From positions 401,042 through 465,041 of the forward strand of contig DIXF01000001.1 of assembly GCA_002448235.1 (NCBI GenBank): a DNA stretch of 64,000 nucleotides. The letters run 5' to 3'. This document shows, in pieces, positions 1-8,017 of this stretch. Every line of letters begins with the position of its first letter. Position 1 is the stretch's first letter. The position numbers were made by a program, and so were the translations under genes. The notes under the pieces were generated by a model. It was given only the letters and a program-made list of their open reading frames with translations. It ran no database searches and was not told the origin of the DNA. This stretch comes from Syntrophaceae bacterium UBA6087. Lineage in GTDB: Bacteria; Desulfobacterota; Desulfomonilia; UBA1062.

Positions 1-20
1 AAATAAATCTGTCCCCTTTT
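1..20. repeat. Family A dispersed repeat, half copy at window edge
   Basis: The first 20 bases match the right arm of the palindrome seen near 21.0, 36.9, 39.3, 48.3 and 59.4 kb. The left arm, if present, lies outside the window. It sits just past the 3' end of the minus-strand peroxiredoxin-like gene, where it could help end transcription. Confidence 0.8.
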
Positions 21-31
21 CTATTTCGAGC

Positions 32-679
32 TTAGTTTAAGGGGGTACCGGTTTCCCCTTGGGTTTGGCATTCCCGTACGACCGCTTCCAGGTCTGCGTG
101 ATCGCCTGCGAACTCATCGCGATGCTGGTAGAGAATCTGTTTTCCCGGGCCCATGATAAACACTCCTCCCTGCTGCCAGAGATCTCCTGCGCTCAAGCCC
201 TGGTGGGACCCGCTTTTCATGGCCGTAAAGCCGCGTGATATCGATGACAGCCCCAGGGTCCGGAAGAAACCGCGATCGAGCTGAAAGGCCTTGTACGTCT
301 CCAGGGTCGTATCGACGTAAAGCTCGCCTTCGAACTTGAACTGCTCGGCAAAATCCTTGGCTTGCTCGGGTGTGCTGCTCCCGATAACCACTATCGTCGC
401 ACCGGACGCTTCGACCCGGTTCCTGATCCCCATAAGGGCAGCAGCCTGCTGCCTGGAGAACATTCACCCAAAATGACGCAGAAACGCCAGCACGACCCGC
501 CGCTGCTCCCAGATTGATTCCAGTGCGACCGCCTCTCCCGCCAGGTTCTGGACGGTAAGCCCTGCGATCCGTTTCTCCAACTGCCCATAATCCAGGGCGT
601 CGTCTGCTGCTTGGTCCTGCGCGGCGCAGACCATGGCGGGTAAACACAGAATCGCCAAAATTATCAGTACATGCTTCAT
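32..679 (-). CDS. Peroxiredoxin-like (PRXL2/AhpC-TSA_2) exported protein, probable selenoprotein
   Basis: Two reading frames, 679..467 and 463..32, are in the same frame and separated only by TGA at 464-466. Read through, they give one protein of about 215 residues: a signal peptide (roughly residues 1-19, hydrophobic core then AMVCA), a thioredoxin-fold strand ending LRHFG, the TGA at residue 72, then MFSRQQAAALM. In PRXL2/AhpC-TSA_2 proteins the motif after LRHFG is normally C-x-x-C, so TGA replaces the first catalytic Cys and the second is Ser (U-x-x-S). A SECIS-like hairpin follows directly. The ATG at 679 has the ribosome site AGGAGGAAGG. Function inferred: thiol/selenol redox enzyme outside the cytoplasm. 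The alternative is a nonsense mutation, but the codon position and hairpin argue against it. Confidence 0.82.
437..466 (-). promoter_or_regulatory. Candidate bacterial SECIS element with its UGA codon
   Basis: On the minus strand, 10 bases after the TGA (464-466), GGCAGCA pairs with TGCTGCC over 7 bp around the loop GGC. The loop begins 18 bases after the TGA and starts with G. E. coli fdhF has its apical loop at nearly the same distance and also G-rich. Flanking CTCC and GGGG could extend the helix across an internal loop. Folding was done by eye. Confidence 0.7.
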
Positions 680-1008
680 AAAACCTTCCTCCTTTTACTT
701 GTTGTGGATATCGACCGGCATACTGTCTTATACAGCCGGGCCACGCACTTGTGACAGAAGACCGCGCAAGAACTTTTTTAAATAATTCTCTTTAACCATT
801 GAAAAATTATATTATTGCTTATGAGGACAATAGTGTGCGAGTATGAAGCATACCTGGATTTTCCACCAAAGAGTTCGTGACTCTCTCAAGGAACTTTTCC
901 TGCGTGGTATGTCTGACTATGAAAGGCTTTCCCTTTCCCGCCAGGCGGGTACTATGAAGCAACGATAGCCGGAGCAGGCGGCTACAGATGAATAGGAGTA
1001 AATACAAA
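680..1008. other. Intergenic, no convincing gene
   Basis: This stretch is AT-rich just upstream of the selenoprotein gene, so its promoter probably lies here, though no clear -35/-10 pair was picked. A 41-codon frame at 843..968 on the plus strand has no ribosome site and is not called. Confidence 0.4.
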
Positions 1009-1140
1009 ATGAGCGCCAAAACTACCAAGACAAGCGTACCGGAAAAGAAAGTCGACAGATCGCAGAGCAGGCTCGAGAGGCTTCAGATCATCAAAGAAGC
1101 AGCAGAGCGGCACAAGATGAAATCTCGTTGGCATAACTGA
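1009..1140 (+). CDS. Small basic protein, 43 aa, unknown function
   Basis: The ATG at 1009 is preceded at normal distance by TAGGAGT, and the frame encodes 43 residues before TGA. The product is rich in Lys, Arg, Thr and Gln, with an N-terminal Ala/Lys/Thr tract like the Lys/Ala tail proteins at 1620 and 27426, then a predicted amphipathic helix (LERLQIIKEAAERHK). No family is recognised. It may be a small nucleic-acid-binding protein, inferred from composition only. The shortness is the main doubt; the ribosome site and sensible composition support it. Confidence 0.45.
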   Translation: MSAKTTKTSVPEKKVDRSQSRLERLQIIKEAAERHKMKSRWHN

Positions 1141-1619
1141 TACCGTCTCTTTAAACTTCTCTCGTAGTCCCAAATGAGTCCCGGCACACCTTCGCCCAGG
1201 TTCTGCACAAGCTGCCCGGCGCACCGTCGTCGTTCAGCATGATGCTCCACCTCTTTTGAACGTGAAGCAACCCGGAACTTTTTCGCGCACAACGCCTGCC
1301 AGACCGTATGAATGAAAAATAATGATACGTAATGATGAACATCATACGATTCATCTCGCGTCGTAAAGCCTGTTGTAGAAAGGGTATAGGGCGATTCCGG
1401 TTTTTTCCGGCGCAGAAAAAAATGGTTTCATATAACATTTTATCGATTTTCCATGAGGAATTATATGATGAATATGTTAATAAGATTAAGGGTCAGGCAT
1501 TGCTTTTGCCGATGTATGTACATAACGTGGCAAGAAGCCTGACCTGACATGATGTACGAAATCTCATTGATTCATCGTTTAAGGGGAAGGGCTTCATAAA
1601 TCCATTAGAGGAGTGTTTG
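1141..1619. other. Intergenic, family B repeat and leader of the H1-like gene
   Basis: No convincing gene is seen. Short frames on both strands lack ribosome sites and family resemblance. The stretch holds a family B palindrome at 1490..1544 and the ribosome site of the H1-like gene at its right end. Confidence 0.5.
1490..1544. repeat. Family B dispersed palindromic repeat
   Basis: GGGTCAGGC at 1490 and GCCTGACC at 1537-1544 form the arms. The inside carries TTGCTTTTGCCG, also seen in the copies at 9.1, 14.3, 15.8 and 35.3 kb. Confidence 0.6.
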
Positions 1620-2015
1620 ATGACAATGAAGAAAGAAGCAGGGAAAAAGGCTCTCAAGAGCGACGCAAAGGGTAAGGCCCCCAAGGCCGGATGCAGCGCA
1701 AAAGCTACCAAAAAAGCTGCACCCGCAAAAGCTGCTGCACCAAAGGCTACAAAGGCTGCAAAGCCCGCATCTGCACCCAAGAAAGCCGCAAAGCCCGTAA
1801 AGAAAGCAGCACCTGCGAAGAAGGCCGCACCGGCAAAGAAGGCAGCGCCTGCGAAGAAAGCAGCACCGGCAAAGAAAGCAGCGCCTGCAAAAAAGGCAGC
1901 GCCTGCAAAAGCAGCCGGAGCAGCGACAAAGGCCACAGCCAAAAAGGCGGCAAAACCAGCTGCGGCGAAAAAGCCGGTGAAGAAGGCCGCAACTGCTGCC
2001 CCGAAAAAGAAGTAA
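1620..2015 (+). CDS. Histone H1-like Lys/Ala/Pro-rich protein
   Basis: The protein of about 131 residues is almost entirely Lys, Ala and Pro. A central block holds repeated KKAAPA units (about residues 60-100), flanked by KATKAAKPA-type sequence. This resembles the C-terminal tails of eukaryotic H1 and bacterial H1-like proteins (AlgP, HctA/B type), which bind DNA by charge. A TTG lies in frame at 1617, but the ATG at 1620 is better placed after AGAGGAG. Likely role: nucleoid compaction or regulation, inferred. The near-identical codon repeats invite length variation by slippage. Similar proteins occur at 26700 and 27426. Confidence 0.8.
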   Translation: MTMKKEAGKKALKSDAKGKAPKAGCSAKATKKAAPAKAAAPKATKAAKPASAPKKAAKPVKKAAPAKKAAPAKKAAPAKKAAPAKKAAPAKKAAPAKAAGAATKATAKKAAKPAAAKKPVKKAATAAPKKK

Positions 2016-2128
2016 CAATTTTTACTGAAGACCGGAGGAGGCCCGGGTGATTTTTCCTTCGCCCGCAGGCATTCTCCGGCTCTCTTTCACCCACCGGACA
2101 AAACATACGGCAGTACCTCGGGCATCGG

Positions 2129-2806
2129 CTAACGCGAAGCTGCACTCGTTTTCTTAATGGCTGCGTTGACCTGCTCCAGGTAGGTTTTGAGTGCGTCGTT
2201 ATCCAGGGATTTCGCTTTCTGGGCGAACGTGTTGAGGTCGAGGATATCTTTCGACGTCTTCGTCTGGGTGAGGACGGCATTCCATGTGCTGACGAAATCC
2301 TTGAGCGTTGAAGTCATTTCAGCCGAATTGGAAAACTTTCTGTCCATGATATTCGCAGCCGTGTCGATGAATTTTCCCGCAAGGGCAGTGCCTTTTTCCT
2401 CATACGTGTTCACCGCCTGCCTGACGATCGATATGCCCAATCCGGCGCCGGCTTTCGTGTTCAGCTTGTTCACGCAGCCCAGCATCTTTCCAAAGGTTTC
2501 TCTCTTGCCGCTTACCACCGACGCCATCCCGAAGGTGACGAAATCCTGGAGGCTTGTGCTGTCGGTATCTTTGAAGAGGTTTTTCACCGTCTGATTGAAC
2601 CCTGCCGCCGCATTTTTATCCTTGCCGGCCTTTACCATTGTATACAGTTCAGAGATGCCTTTTGCCTGGGTCGATATGTTCATCCCGCTCCGTCCGGTGC
2701 CGATGAGCGATGCGATAGCGTTCGGCGTCTGGCTGAAGCCCTGAAACATGCCGGATTTCCCGTAGAGATCATTGAGCCCGTATAAAAGCGGATTTATCCC
2801 CTTCAA
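2129..2806 (-). CDS. Hypothetical protein, 225 aa
   Basis: The frame starts with TTG at 2806, preceded by GGGAGG seven bases away, and encodes 225 residues. No family is recognised. The protein is rich in Thr, Ser, Lys, Gly and Ala, has no obvious signal peptide or membrane segment, and is predicted largely helical. It contains a GAGLGISI stretch and a Lys-rich C-terminus. The gene stands alone between the H1-like gene and the L,D-transpeptidase operon. The ribosome site and codon pattern make it a likely real gene. Confidence 0.65.
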   Translation of the reverse strand: MKGINPLLYGLNDLYGKSGMFQGFSQTPNAIASLIGTGRSGMNISTQAKGISELYTMVKAGKDKNAAAGFNQTVKNLFKDTDSTSLQDFVTFGMASVVSGKRETFGKMLGCVNKLNTKAGAGLGISIVRQAVNTYEEKGTALAGKFIDTAANIMDRKFSNSAEMTSTLKDFVSTWNAVLTQTKTSKDILDLNTFAQKAKSLDNDALKTYLEQVNAAIKKTSAASR

Positions 2807-3030
2807 TCGTTATCCTCCCGTCGTTCTCTCAGTTCATCACGGTATGAATCATATCAATGATTGTGCCAGGCAGACCCGGTCACTCGTTATGCGCGGGCAG
2901 GAACGGCCGGCTTTGGATAAAGAGGAAAAAACATGTTGCCGGCAGGCAAGTTTTGCCGTTTCGGGTGGCCGGACACTCGTGAAGCAGGATGATATCGCCC
3001 GGACTCGCGCCCGGTTGTATCCGGCGATGC

Positions 3031-4713
3031 TTAGATGGCGGGACTGATCTCCGAGTCGAGGGACAGCCCTTTCAGCATGAGGGGATCGCGGCTGTACGGG
3101 TCTTTCTTGAAGAAGACGGTGCCTGTGTCGTCGACCGTCACCGTCGAGTACATCAGGAGTATGGGGACCGGCTCCGGCAGGTTGATCCTCCAGGTAAGCC
3201 CCGTGGCGGCCGCCTTCGACAGTCTCTCGGGGCTCCAGCCGGCGTAGTTGTCCAGCAGCAGCGCGGCCAGCTCGAAGGGACTCTCGACCCGGATGCACCC
3301 GGAGCTCAAGGTCCGGTCATCCTGTTCGAACAGCGACTTGTCCGGAGTGTCGTGCAGATAGACGAGATGCTCGTTGGGAAACATGATCTTGATGCGGCCC
3401 AGGGGGTTGCCTGCGCCGGGGTTCTGCACGAGCCGGTAGGGGAAGGGCTCCGCGGGATACAGCGACCAGTTCACGGTCTCCGGCGGTATGACCAGGCCCT
3501 TCCCGTCGATGACCATGATTCTGTTTTTTCTCAGGTAGAGCGGGTCTTCCACGAGGGCCGGCAGGACATCTTCGTCCCGGATGGTGGGCGGTATCGTCCA
3601 GGGGGGGTTGAACTCCAGGTAGGCGACCTTCGACCGCAGCACCGGCGTGTTGCGGTACGGCTGTCCAACCACTACTTTGCCGGACCATACGATCCGGCCC
3701 TGCTTCCGGAAATGAGCGCTGAACCCTGCGATGTCAACCATTACGAAGGTGTCGCCCAGCTCGCTCAACACCCACCTGCCTCGCTCCAGGTTTATCCTGA
3801 TCTGGTCGATCCGGTACTCGACCGGGACGTTCAGCTCTGCCAGGGTTTCGCTGCCCGCGACTCCATCAGGCTCGAGGCCGTGCTGCTCCTGAAAGCGCTG
3901 AACAGCGAGGTGCAGCCCTCTGTCGAAGCGCATAGGGTCGGCCTCTGCCCTGAACTGGGGGTCTTCGGCCGCCAGGCGCCTGCGCAGCGCCGCAACTTCC
4001 ACACCGGACATGCCCGGTTTCAGGATCTTGCCTTCCGGCACGCGCTGCCAGCCGCCGTTCGAACGGATCGACCGGTAGGCTGCCAGGGCCTGCTTCAGGC
4101 GCTCGTAGTACGGGTGACGCACCTTCCATGAGTCGATAGTCCGGGCAATGGAAGGGGATGCAAGCCCCTTCTCGAAAAAGTCCACAGGGTCGTCGCCGCC
4201 CAGGGTCCTCTCGCGCTCCCACAAAGGCTGGTGAGTGGCGGGGTCCTCCCTGCCGCAGGTTGTATGGCCGGCGAGCTGTATAAAGGCATCCGTGAGGAGC
4301 ATGTCGAGAGACGCGGACATGGACGGGTCGGAGGCTATGCCGCTGCGGTTTCCCTCGAGCATGTTCAGGATCCACGCCAGGTGGTATTCCTGGGGGTTGA
4401 GGCCTTCCGCATACGATTCCCGTATGGCCGCGATGAGCTCGGCTACAGATTCGGGCCTGGTCCAGACAGGGGTATACGCGCGGCGCTTGTAAAGCTCCGG
4501 CAGGATGGGCGACGATTGAAGCCGGCAGGAGCCGATGTTCAAGTCCGTATCGGGGTCGATGCCCTCCAGCCACTGGCGGAGCATCCCGGCAACCGGGTCG
4601 GTTTGGGCCTGGAGCATCTCTGAAACCGGTGCACTCTGAGCATGGAGCATCGGCGCGTGAAGGAGCAGCGCGCACAGGAACGGAAGCACAAGTTGTCTCA
4701 ACGGCATTCGCAC
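3031..4713 (-). CDS. L,D-transpeptidase (YcbB/LdtD type), copy 1
   Basis: The product of about 560 residues carries a signal peptide (MPLRQLVLPFLCALLLHAPMLHA), an N-terminal scaffold domain, a peptidoglycan-binding domain (KPGMSGVEVAALRRRLA with RFQEQHGLEPDGVAG) and a C-terminal YkuD domain. The YkuD motif HDTP...SSGCIR places the catalytic Cys near residue 473. These enzymes form 3-3 (mDAP-mDAP) crosslinks in peptidoglycan in the periplasm. The GTG at 4713 is chosen because the paralogue at 6137 starts at the matching GTG; an ATG at 4707 is possible. It begins 10 bases after the stop of the M15 peptidase gene, so the two form an operon like E. coli mepK-ldtD. Confidence 0.93.
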   Translation of the reverse strand: MRMPLRQLVLPFLCALLLHAPMLHAQSAPVSEMLQAQTDPVAGMLRQWLEGIDPDTDLNIGSCRLQSSPILPELYKRRAYTPVWTRPESVAELIAAIRESYAEGLNPQEYHLAWILNMLEGNRSGIASDPSMSASLDMLLTDAFIQLAGHTTCGREDPATHQPLWERERTLGGDDPVDFFEKGLASPSIARTIDSWKVRHPYYERLKQALAAYRSIRSNGGWQRVPEGKILKPGMSGVEVAALRRRLAAEDPQFRAEADPMRFDRGLHLAVQRFQEQHGLEPDGVAGSETLAELNVPVEYRIDQIRINLERGRWVLSELGDTFVMVDIAGFSAHFRKQGRIVWSGKVVVGQPYRNTPVLRSKVAYLEFNPPWTIPPTIRDEDVLPALVEDPLYLRKNRIMVIDGKGLVIPPETVNWSLYPAEPFPYRLVQNPGAGNPLGRIKIMFPNEHLVYLHDTPDKSLFEQDDRTLSSGCIRVESPFELAALLLDNYAGWSPERLSKAAATGLTWRINLPEPVPILLMYSTVTVDDTGTVFFKKDPYSRDPLMLKGLSLDSEISPAI

Positions 4714-4723
4714 AGTTCTCCCC

Positions 4724-5317
4724 CTACCAGTATCGCACGCGCCCGATATCCACATGCACGAAACCGGGATAGTAGCCAACGCCTCCGCTTTTCAGCGTCA
4801 CGGCAGCCTTGTGCAGAGACTTGAGGCTGCGTCCCGGCAGGCAGATATCCGCGGCTTCCCCCTGCATGTGGAGGCTCTTTCCGGATACGGCATGTCTGTT
4901 TGTTCTGAGGTCGGCATTCGTTTCCGGTGACCGGTAGCCGGAAAAAACGTGCAGCATATCTTTAGATCCCATCCTGGCCCGAAGGGCGTGGAGCAGGTCA
5001 AGCAGGCCTGGATCGATGGGTTTGACATCCCCGGTGCGGAAGTCCCGCAGGAGATGGTTGATCGAGGAGAGCGCCTCCCGGACATAATCGCCCGCGGAGA
5101 AGTACACGGCTTTGAGCTTCTCGCCGGTATGAATATGGTAGAACGAGAGAGACCGATCATGCGGAAGCGGCCGGCCCACGGCCCCCATGAGGATCTGCGG
5201 ACACATGCAGCCGGCAAGCGCCAGCATACCGGTCTTGAGAAAATCGCGGCGGCTCAGGTGATGTGCCGGCCGGTTCGTCTCCGGGGCATTCTGTTGAATT
5301 ATATTTTCCACCTGCAA
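4724..5317 (-). CDS. Tat-exported M15/DUF882 peptidase (MepK/YcbK-like), copy 1
   Basis: The product has about 197 residues. SRRDFLKTG followed by a hydrophobic stretch (residues 22-45) is a Tat signal. The mature part has the M15_2/DUF882 zinc-site pattern: HMQGEAAD (H-x6-D) and VHVDIG (H-x-D). E. coli MepK of this family cuts 3-3 crosslinks, the product of LdtD, so this gene and its downstream neighbour can make and break the same bond. The start is uncertain: TTG at 5317 or GTG at 5311. It heads the minus-strand half of the mirrored cassette; the plus-strand copy starts about 220 bases away in the opposite direction. Confidence 0.9.
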   Translation of the reverse strand: MQVENIIQQNAPETNRPAHHLSRRDFLKTGMLALAGCMCPQILMGAVGRPLPHDRSLSFYHIHTGEKLKAVYFSAGDYVREALSSINHLLRDFRTGDVKPIDPGLLDLLHALRARMGSKDMLHVFSGYRSPETNADLRTNRHAVSGKSLHMQGEAADICLPGRSLKSLHKAAVTLKSGGVGYYPGFVHVDIGRVRYW

Positions 5318-5541
5318 GAGAATATAGAACAGCGCTTGCTGCTGTCAACACTCTGCATACATTGCCTCCTGCTCCATGCATGCTACCTTGCGGGTATCTC
5401 TCCTCTTTCTGCCTGAAAGGCCGGTAAGGGGATTCTTGCGATCGGGCCGTCAAAGAACCCTTCGCCCGGCTTCGGGGACCAGAGAATCAGCCAGGTGTTG
5501 ACAGCACACGGTGATGTCAAGTATTTTTAGGCCGGTAGGAA

Positions 5542-6126
5542 ATGATAGTGAGGAGCGAACAGAAGAGAAAACGGTCAGCAGGGGCACTGACCCGTCGGGC
5601 TTTTCTCAAGACCGGTATGCTGGCGCTTGCCGGCGCTCTGTGTCCGCAGGCACTCATGGGATCTCTCTGCCCGATGCTTCCTTACGAGAAGGCTCTGTCT
5701 TTTTACAATCTCCACACCGGCGAGAAGCTCGAGACCGTGTACTGGTCCGAGGGACTGTATGACCTGACGGCGCTTTCCGACATCAACCAACTCCTCCGGG
5801 ACTTCCGCACCGGAGATGTCAAACCCATTGACACCGGCCTACTCGATCTTCTCCACTCCCTTCACAACCTCATGGGGTCCCGGGGCATTTTCCATGTCGT
5901 CTCCGGTTACCGGTCACCGGAAACGAATGCTTTCCTCAGGAAAAACGACGGCGGCGTGGCCGGCAGAAGTCTTCACATGAAGGGGAAAGCCGTGGATTTC
6001 TCCCTGCCGGGATGCAGCCTCAAGACCTTGCACAAGGCGGCCGTAAAACTGCAGGGAGGAGGCGTGGGCTACTATCCCGCCCTCGGCTTCGTGCATGTGG
6101 ATATCGGGCGCGTGCGCTACTGGTAG
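5542..6126 (+). CDS. Tat-exported M15/DUF882 peptidase (MepK/YcbK-like), copy 2
   Basis: This paralogue of the gene at 4724-5317 has 194 residues and is highly similar over its whole length. The Tat motif is TRRAFLKTG. Zinc-site motifs are HMKGKAVD and VHVDIG, with the shared block VSGYRSPETNA. The plus-strand orientation makes it divergent from copy 1, and it is followed 10 bases later by the second L,D-transpeptidase. The ATG at 5542 has only a weak ribosome site (GGTAGGAA, close). Expected role: periplasmic endopeptidase acting on mDAP crosslinks. Confidence 0.9.
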   Translation: MIVRSEQKRKRSAGALTRRAFLKTGMLALAGALCPQALMGSLCPMLPYEKALSFYNLHTGEKLETVYWSEGLYDLTALSDINQLLRDFRTGDVKPIDTGLLDLLHSLHNLMGSRGIFHVVSGYRSPETNAFLRKNDGGVAGRSLHMKGKAVDFSLPGCSLKTLHKAAVKLQGGGVGYYPALGFVHVDIGRVRYW

Positions 6127-6136
6127 GGAGAGAACT

Positions 6137-7909
6137 GTGCGCATTCCGTTGAGACAACTTGTGGTTCCGCTCCTGTGCGCTCTGCTGTTTCATGCCTCGA
6201 TGCTCCAGGCCCAGGATGTACCGGCTTCAGAGATGCTTCAAACCGAGGATGTCCCTTCGGCTACTCTCCAGACCGAGGATGGCTCGCCTTCCGATCTGCT
6301 CCAAGCCCAGGATGACCCTGTCGCAGAGGTGCTCCGGCAGAGCCTGGAAGGTATGGAGCAGGAGATCGCTCTCGGCGTGGACGTGTGCCGGTCTTCATCA
6401 TGGGCTGTCATGCCGAGGCTTTATAAGCGCCGCGAGTACCGCCCCATCTGGACCTCGCCTGTAGCAGTCTACCAGTTCGTCGCCGCCATACGGGAGTCGT
6501 ACGACGAGGGCCTCAATCCACATGATTACAACCTGAATGAGATCCTTGAATCGCTCAGGGAAAACCCTATCGGCCAGGCCTCAGACCCGACCCGGGCCGC
6601 GTTTCTGGACATGCTCCTCACGGATGCCTTCATACGGCTCGCGAGCCACACCTTGTTTGGCAGGGAGGACCCTGCCACCTACCATCCCCAATGGAAAATC
6701 GAGAATACTCCGGTAAGCGAAGACCTTGTGGACTATTTCGAGAAGGCGCTTGCATTCCCCTCCATCACCCGGATCGTGGACTCCTGGAAGGTGAGTTACG
6801 TGTATTACAAAGGACTGAAGAAGGCGCTGGCCGCTTACCGGGCCATCCGTGCACGAGGCGGCTGGCAGCGGTTGCCCGAAGGCAAGCGCCTTAAAATGGG
6901 TGATTCGGACCAAGGCGTGCCGGCGCTGCGCCGCCGTCTGGCAGCAGAATATCCCGGGCTCGGCCTGCCGTTGGGCAGCCCGTTCTTCGACGCGGGGCTG
7001 GCCCGGGCGGTGCGCCACTTCCAGGCCCGGCACGGCATTACACAGGACGGTTCGGTGGGCGGAGAGACGCTGAGGGCGATGAATGTCCCGGTGGAAGGCC
7101 GCATCGACCAGATCCGGATAAACCTGGAGCGGTGCAGGTGGGTGATGAGAAAACTGGGCGACACCTTCGTCCTGGTAGACATCGTGGGATTCAATGTCTA
7201 TGTCCATGAAAACGGCCGCATCGTGTGGTCCGGCAGGGCGCAAGTGGGTCAGCCGTATCGCGACACGCCGATGCTTAAGTCCGAGATCACCTACATTGAG
7301 TTCAACCCCACCTGGACGATACCGCCCACCGTGCGCGACGAAGACGTTCTGCCGGCAGTGAAGAAGGACCCGGGCTACCTGAAAAAGCACCACATCACGG
7401 TCATCGACTATGAAGGTATGGGCTTCGTCACGCCTCCGACCGAGGTGAAGTGGGCGTTGTACCCCGAACAGCCCTTTCCCTACCGGCTCGTGCAGAACCC
7501 CGGCGCGGACAATCCCCTGGGTCGCATCAAGATCATATTCCCCAACAAGCATCGCGTCTATCTGCACGATACGCCCAGCAAGTTCCTGTTCGATCGGCAG
7601 GAGCGGACGTTCAGCTCGGGGTGTATCCGGGTGGAGAGGCCTTTCGAGTTTGCCAGCCGTCTGTTCCCCGGCTTCTGCGGGTGGACTCCCGGAAAGCTCC
7701 AGAAGGCGGCCGGCAATGGATTTACCTGGAGGCTCGACCTGCCTCTGCCGGTCCCCATACTGTTGTTGTACTCGACCGTGACCGTCGACACAAAGGGAGT
7801 GCCCTTTTTCCGGAAAGACCTCTACAATCACGATCCCGTCGTGCTGAAGGGGCTGGGTCCCGACCCGCGCTTCGTACCCGGCGATCAGCGCCGGATATCC
7901 GGATTGTAG
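6137..7909 (+). CDS. L,D-transpeptidase (YcbB/LdtD type), copy 2
   Basis: The product has about 590 residues from the GTG at 6137, which follows the peptidase stop and TAGGGAGA. Domains match copy 1: signal peptide, scaffold, peptidoglycan-binding domain (RHFQARHGITQDGSVGG) and YkuD with SSGCIR, catalytic Cys near 496. It differs by a short tandem expansion just after the signal peptide (repeats of the type LQTED and LLQAQD, about residues 25-65) and a longer C-terminus. With the upstream M15 peptidase it forms the second cassette. Whether both copies are active cannot be told here; both keep all key residues. Confidence 0.93.
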   Translation: MRIPLRQLVVPLLCALLFHASMLQAQDVPASEMLQTEDVPSATLQTEDGSPSDLLQAQDDPVAEVLRQSLEGMEQEIALGVDVCRSSSWAVMPRLYKRREYRPIWTSPVAVYQFVAAIRESYDEGLNPHDYNLNEILESLRENPIGQASDPTRAAFLDMLLTDAFIRLASHTLFGREDPATYHPQWKIENTPVSEDLVDYFEKALAFPSITRIVDSWKVSYVYYKGLKKALAAYRAIRARGGWQRLPEGKRLKMGDSDQGVPALRRRLAAEYPGLGLPLGSPFFDAGLARAVRHFQARHGITQDGSVGGETLRAMNVPVEGRIDQIRINLERCRWVMRKLGDTFVLVDIVGFNVYVHENGRIVWSGRAQVGQPYRDTPMLKSEITYIEFNPTWTIPPTVRDEDVLPAVKKDPGYLKKHHITVIDYEGMGFVTPPTEVKWALYPEQPFPYRLVQNPGADNPLGRIKIIFPNKHRVYLHDTPSKFLFDRQERTFSSGCIRVERPFEFASRLFPGFCGWTPGKLQKAAGNGFTWRLDLPLPVPILLLYSTVTVDTKGVPFFRKDLYNHDPVVLKGLGPDPRFVPGDQRRISGL

Positions 7910-7967
7910 AGAGGATCATGATCCTGTCGTATCTCCCCGGACGGTGACCTGATCGCCTTCTTCAGCT

Positions 7968-7990
7968 CCCTGCCTCCTCAGGGGGCAGGG
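7968..7990. terminator. Hairpin between convergent genes
   Basis: CCCTGCC (7968-7974) pairs with GGCAGGG (7984-7990) over a 9-base loop. It lies between the convergent transpeptidase and lipoprotein genes. No T-run follows on either strand, so a terminator role is only suggested by position. Confidence 0.4.
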
Positions 7991-8017
7991 CCATACTCCC
8001 CTATGGGTGCGGATTGT

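Noticed and set aside
843..968. 41-codon frame on the plus strand
   Set aside because: No ribosome site and no family.
2989..4131. 380-codon frame on the plus strand
   Set aside because: It is antisense to the L,D-transpeptidase, which has clear domains and a ribosome site. It lacks both.
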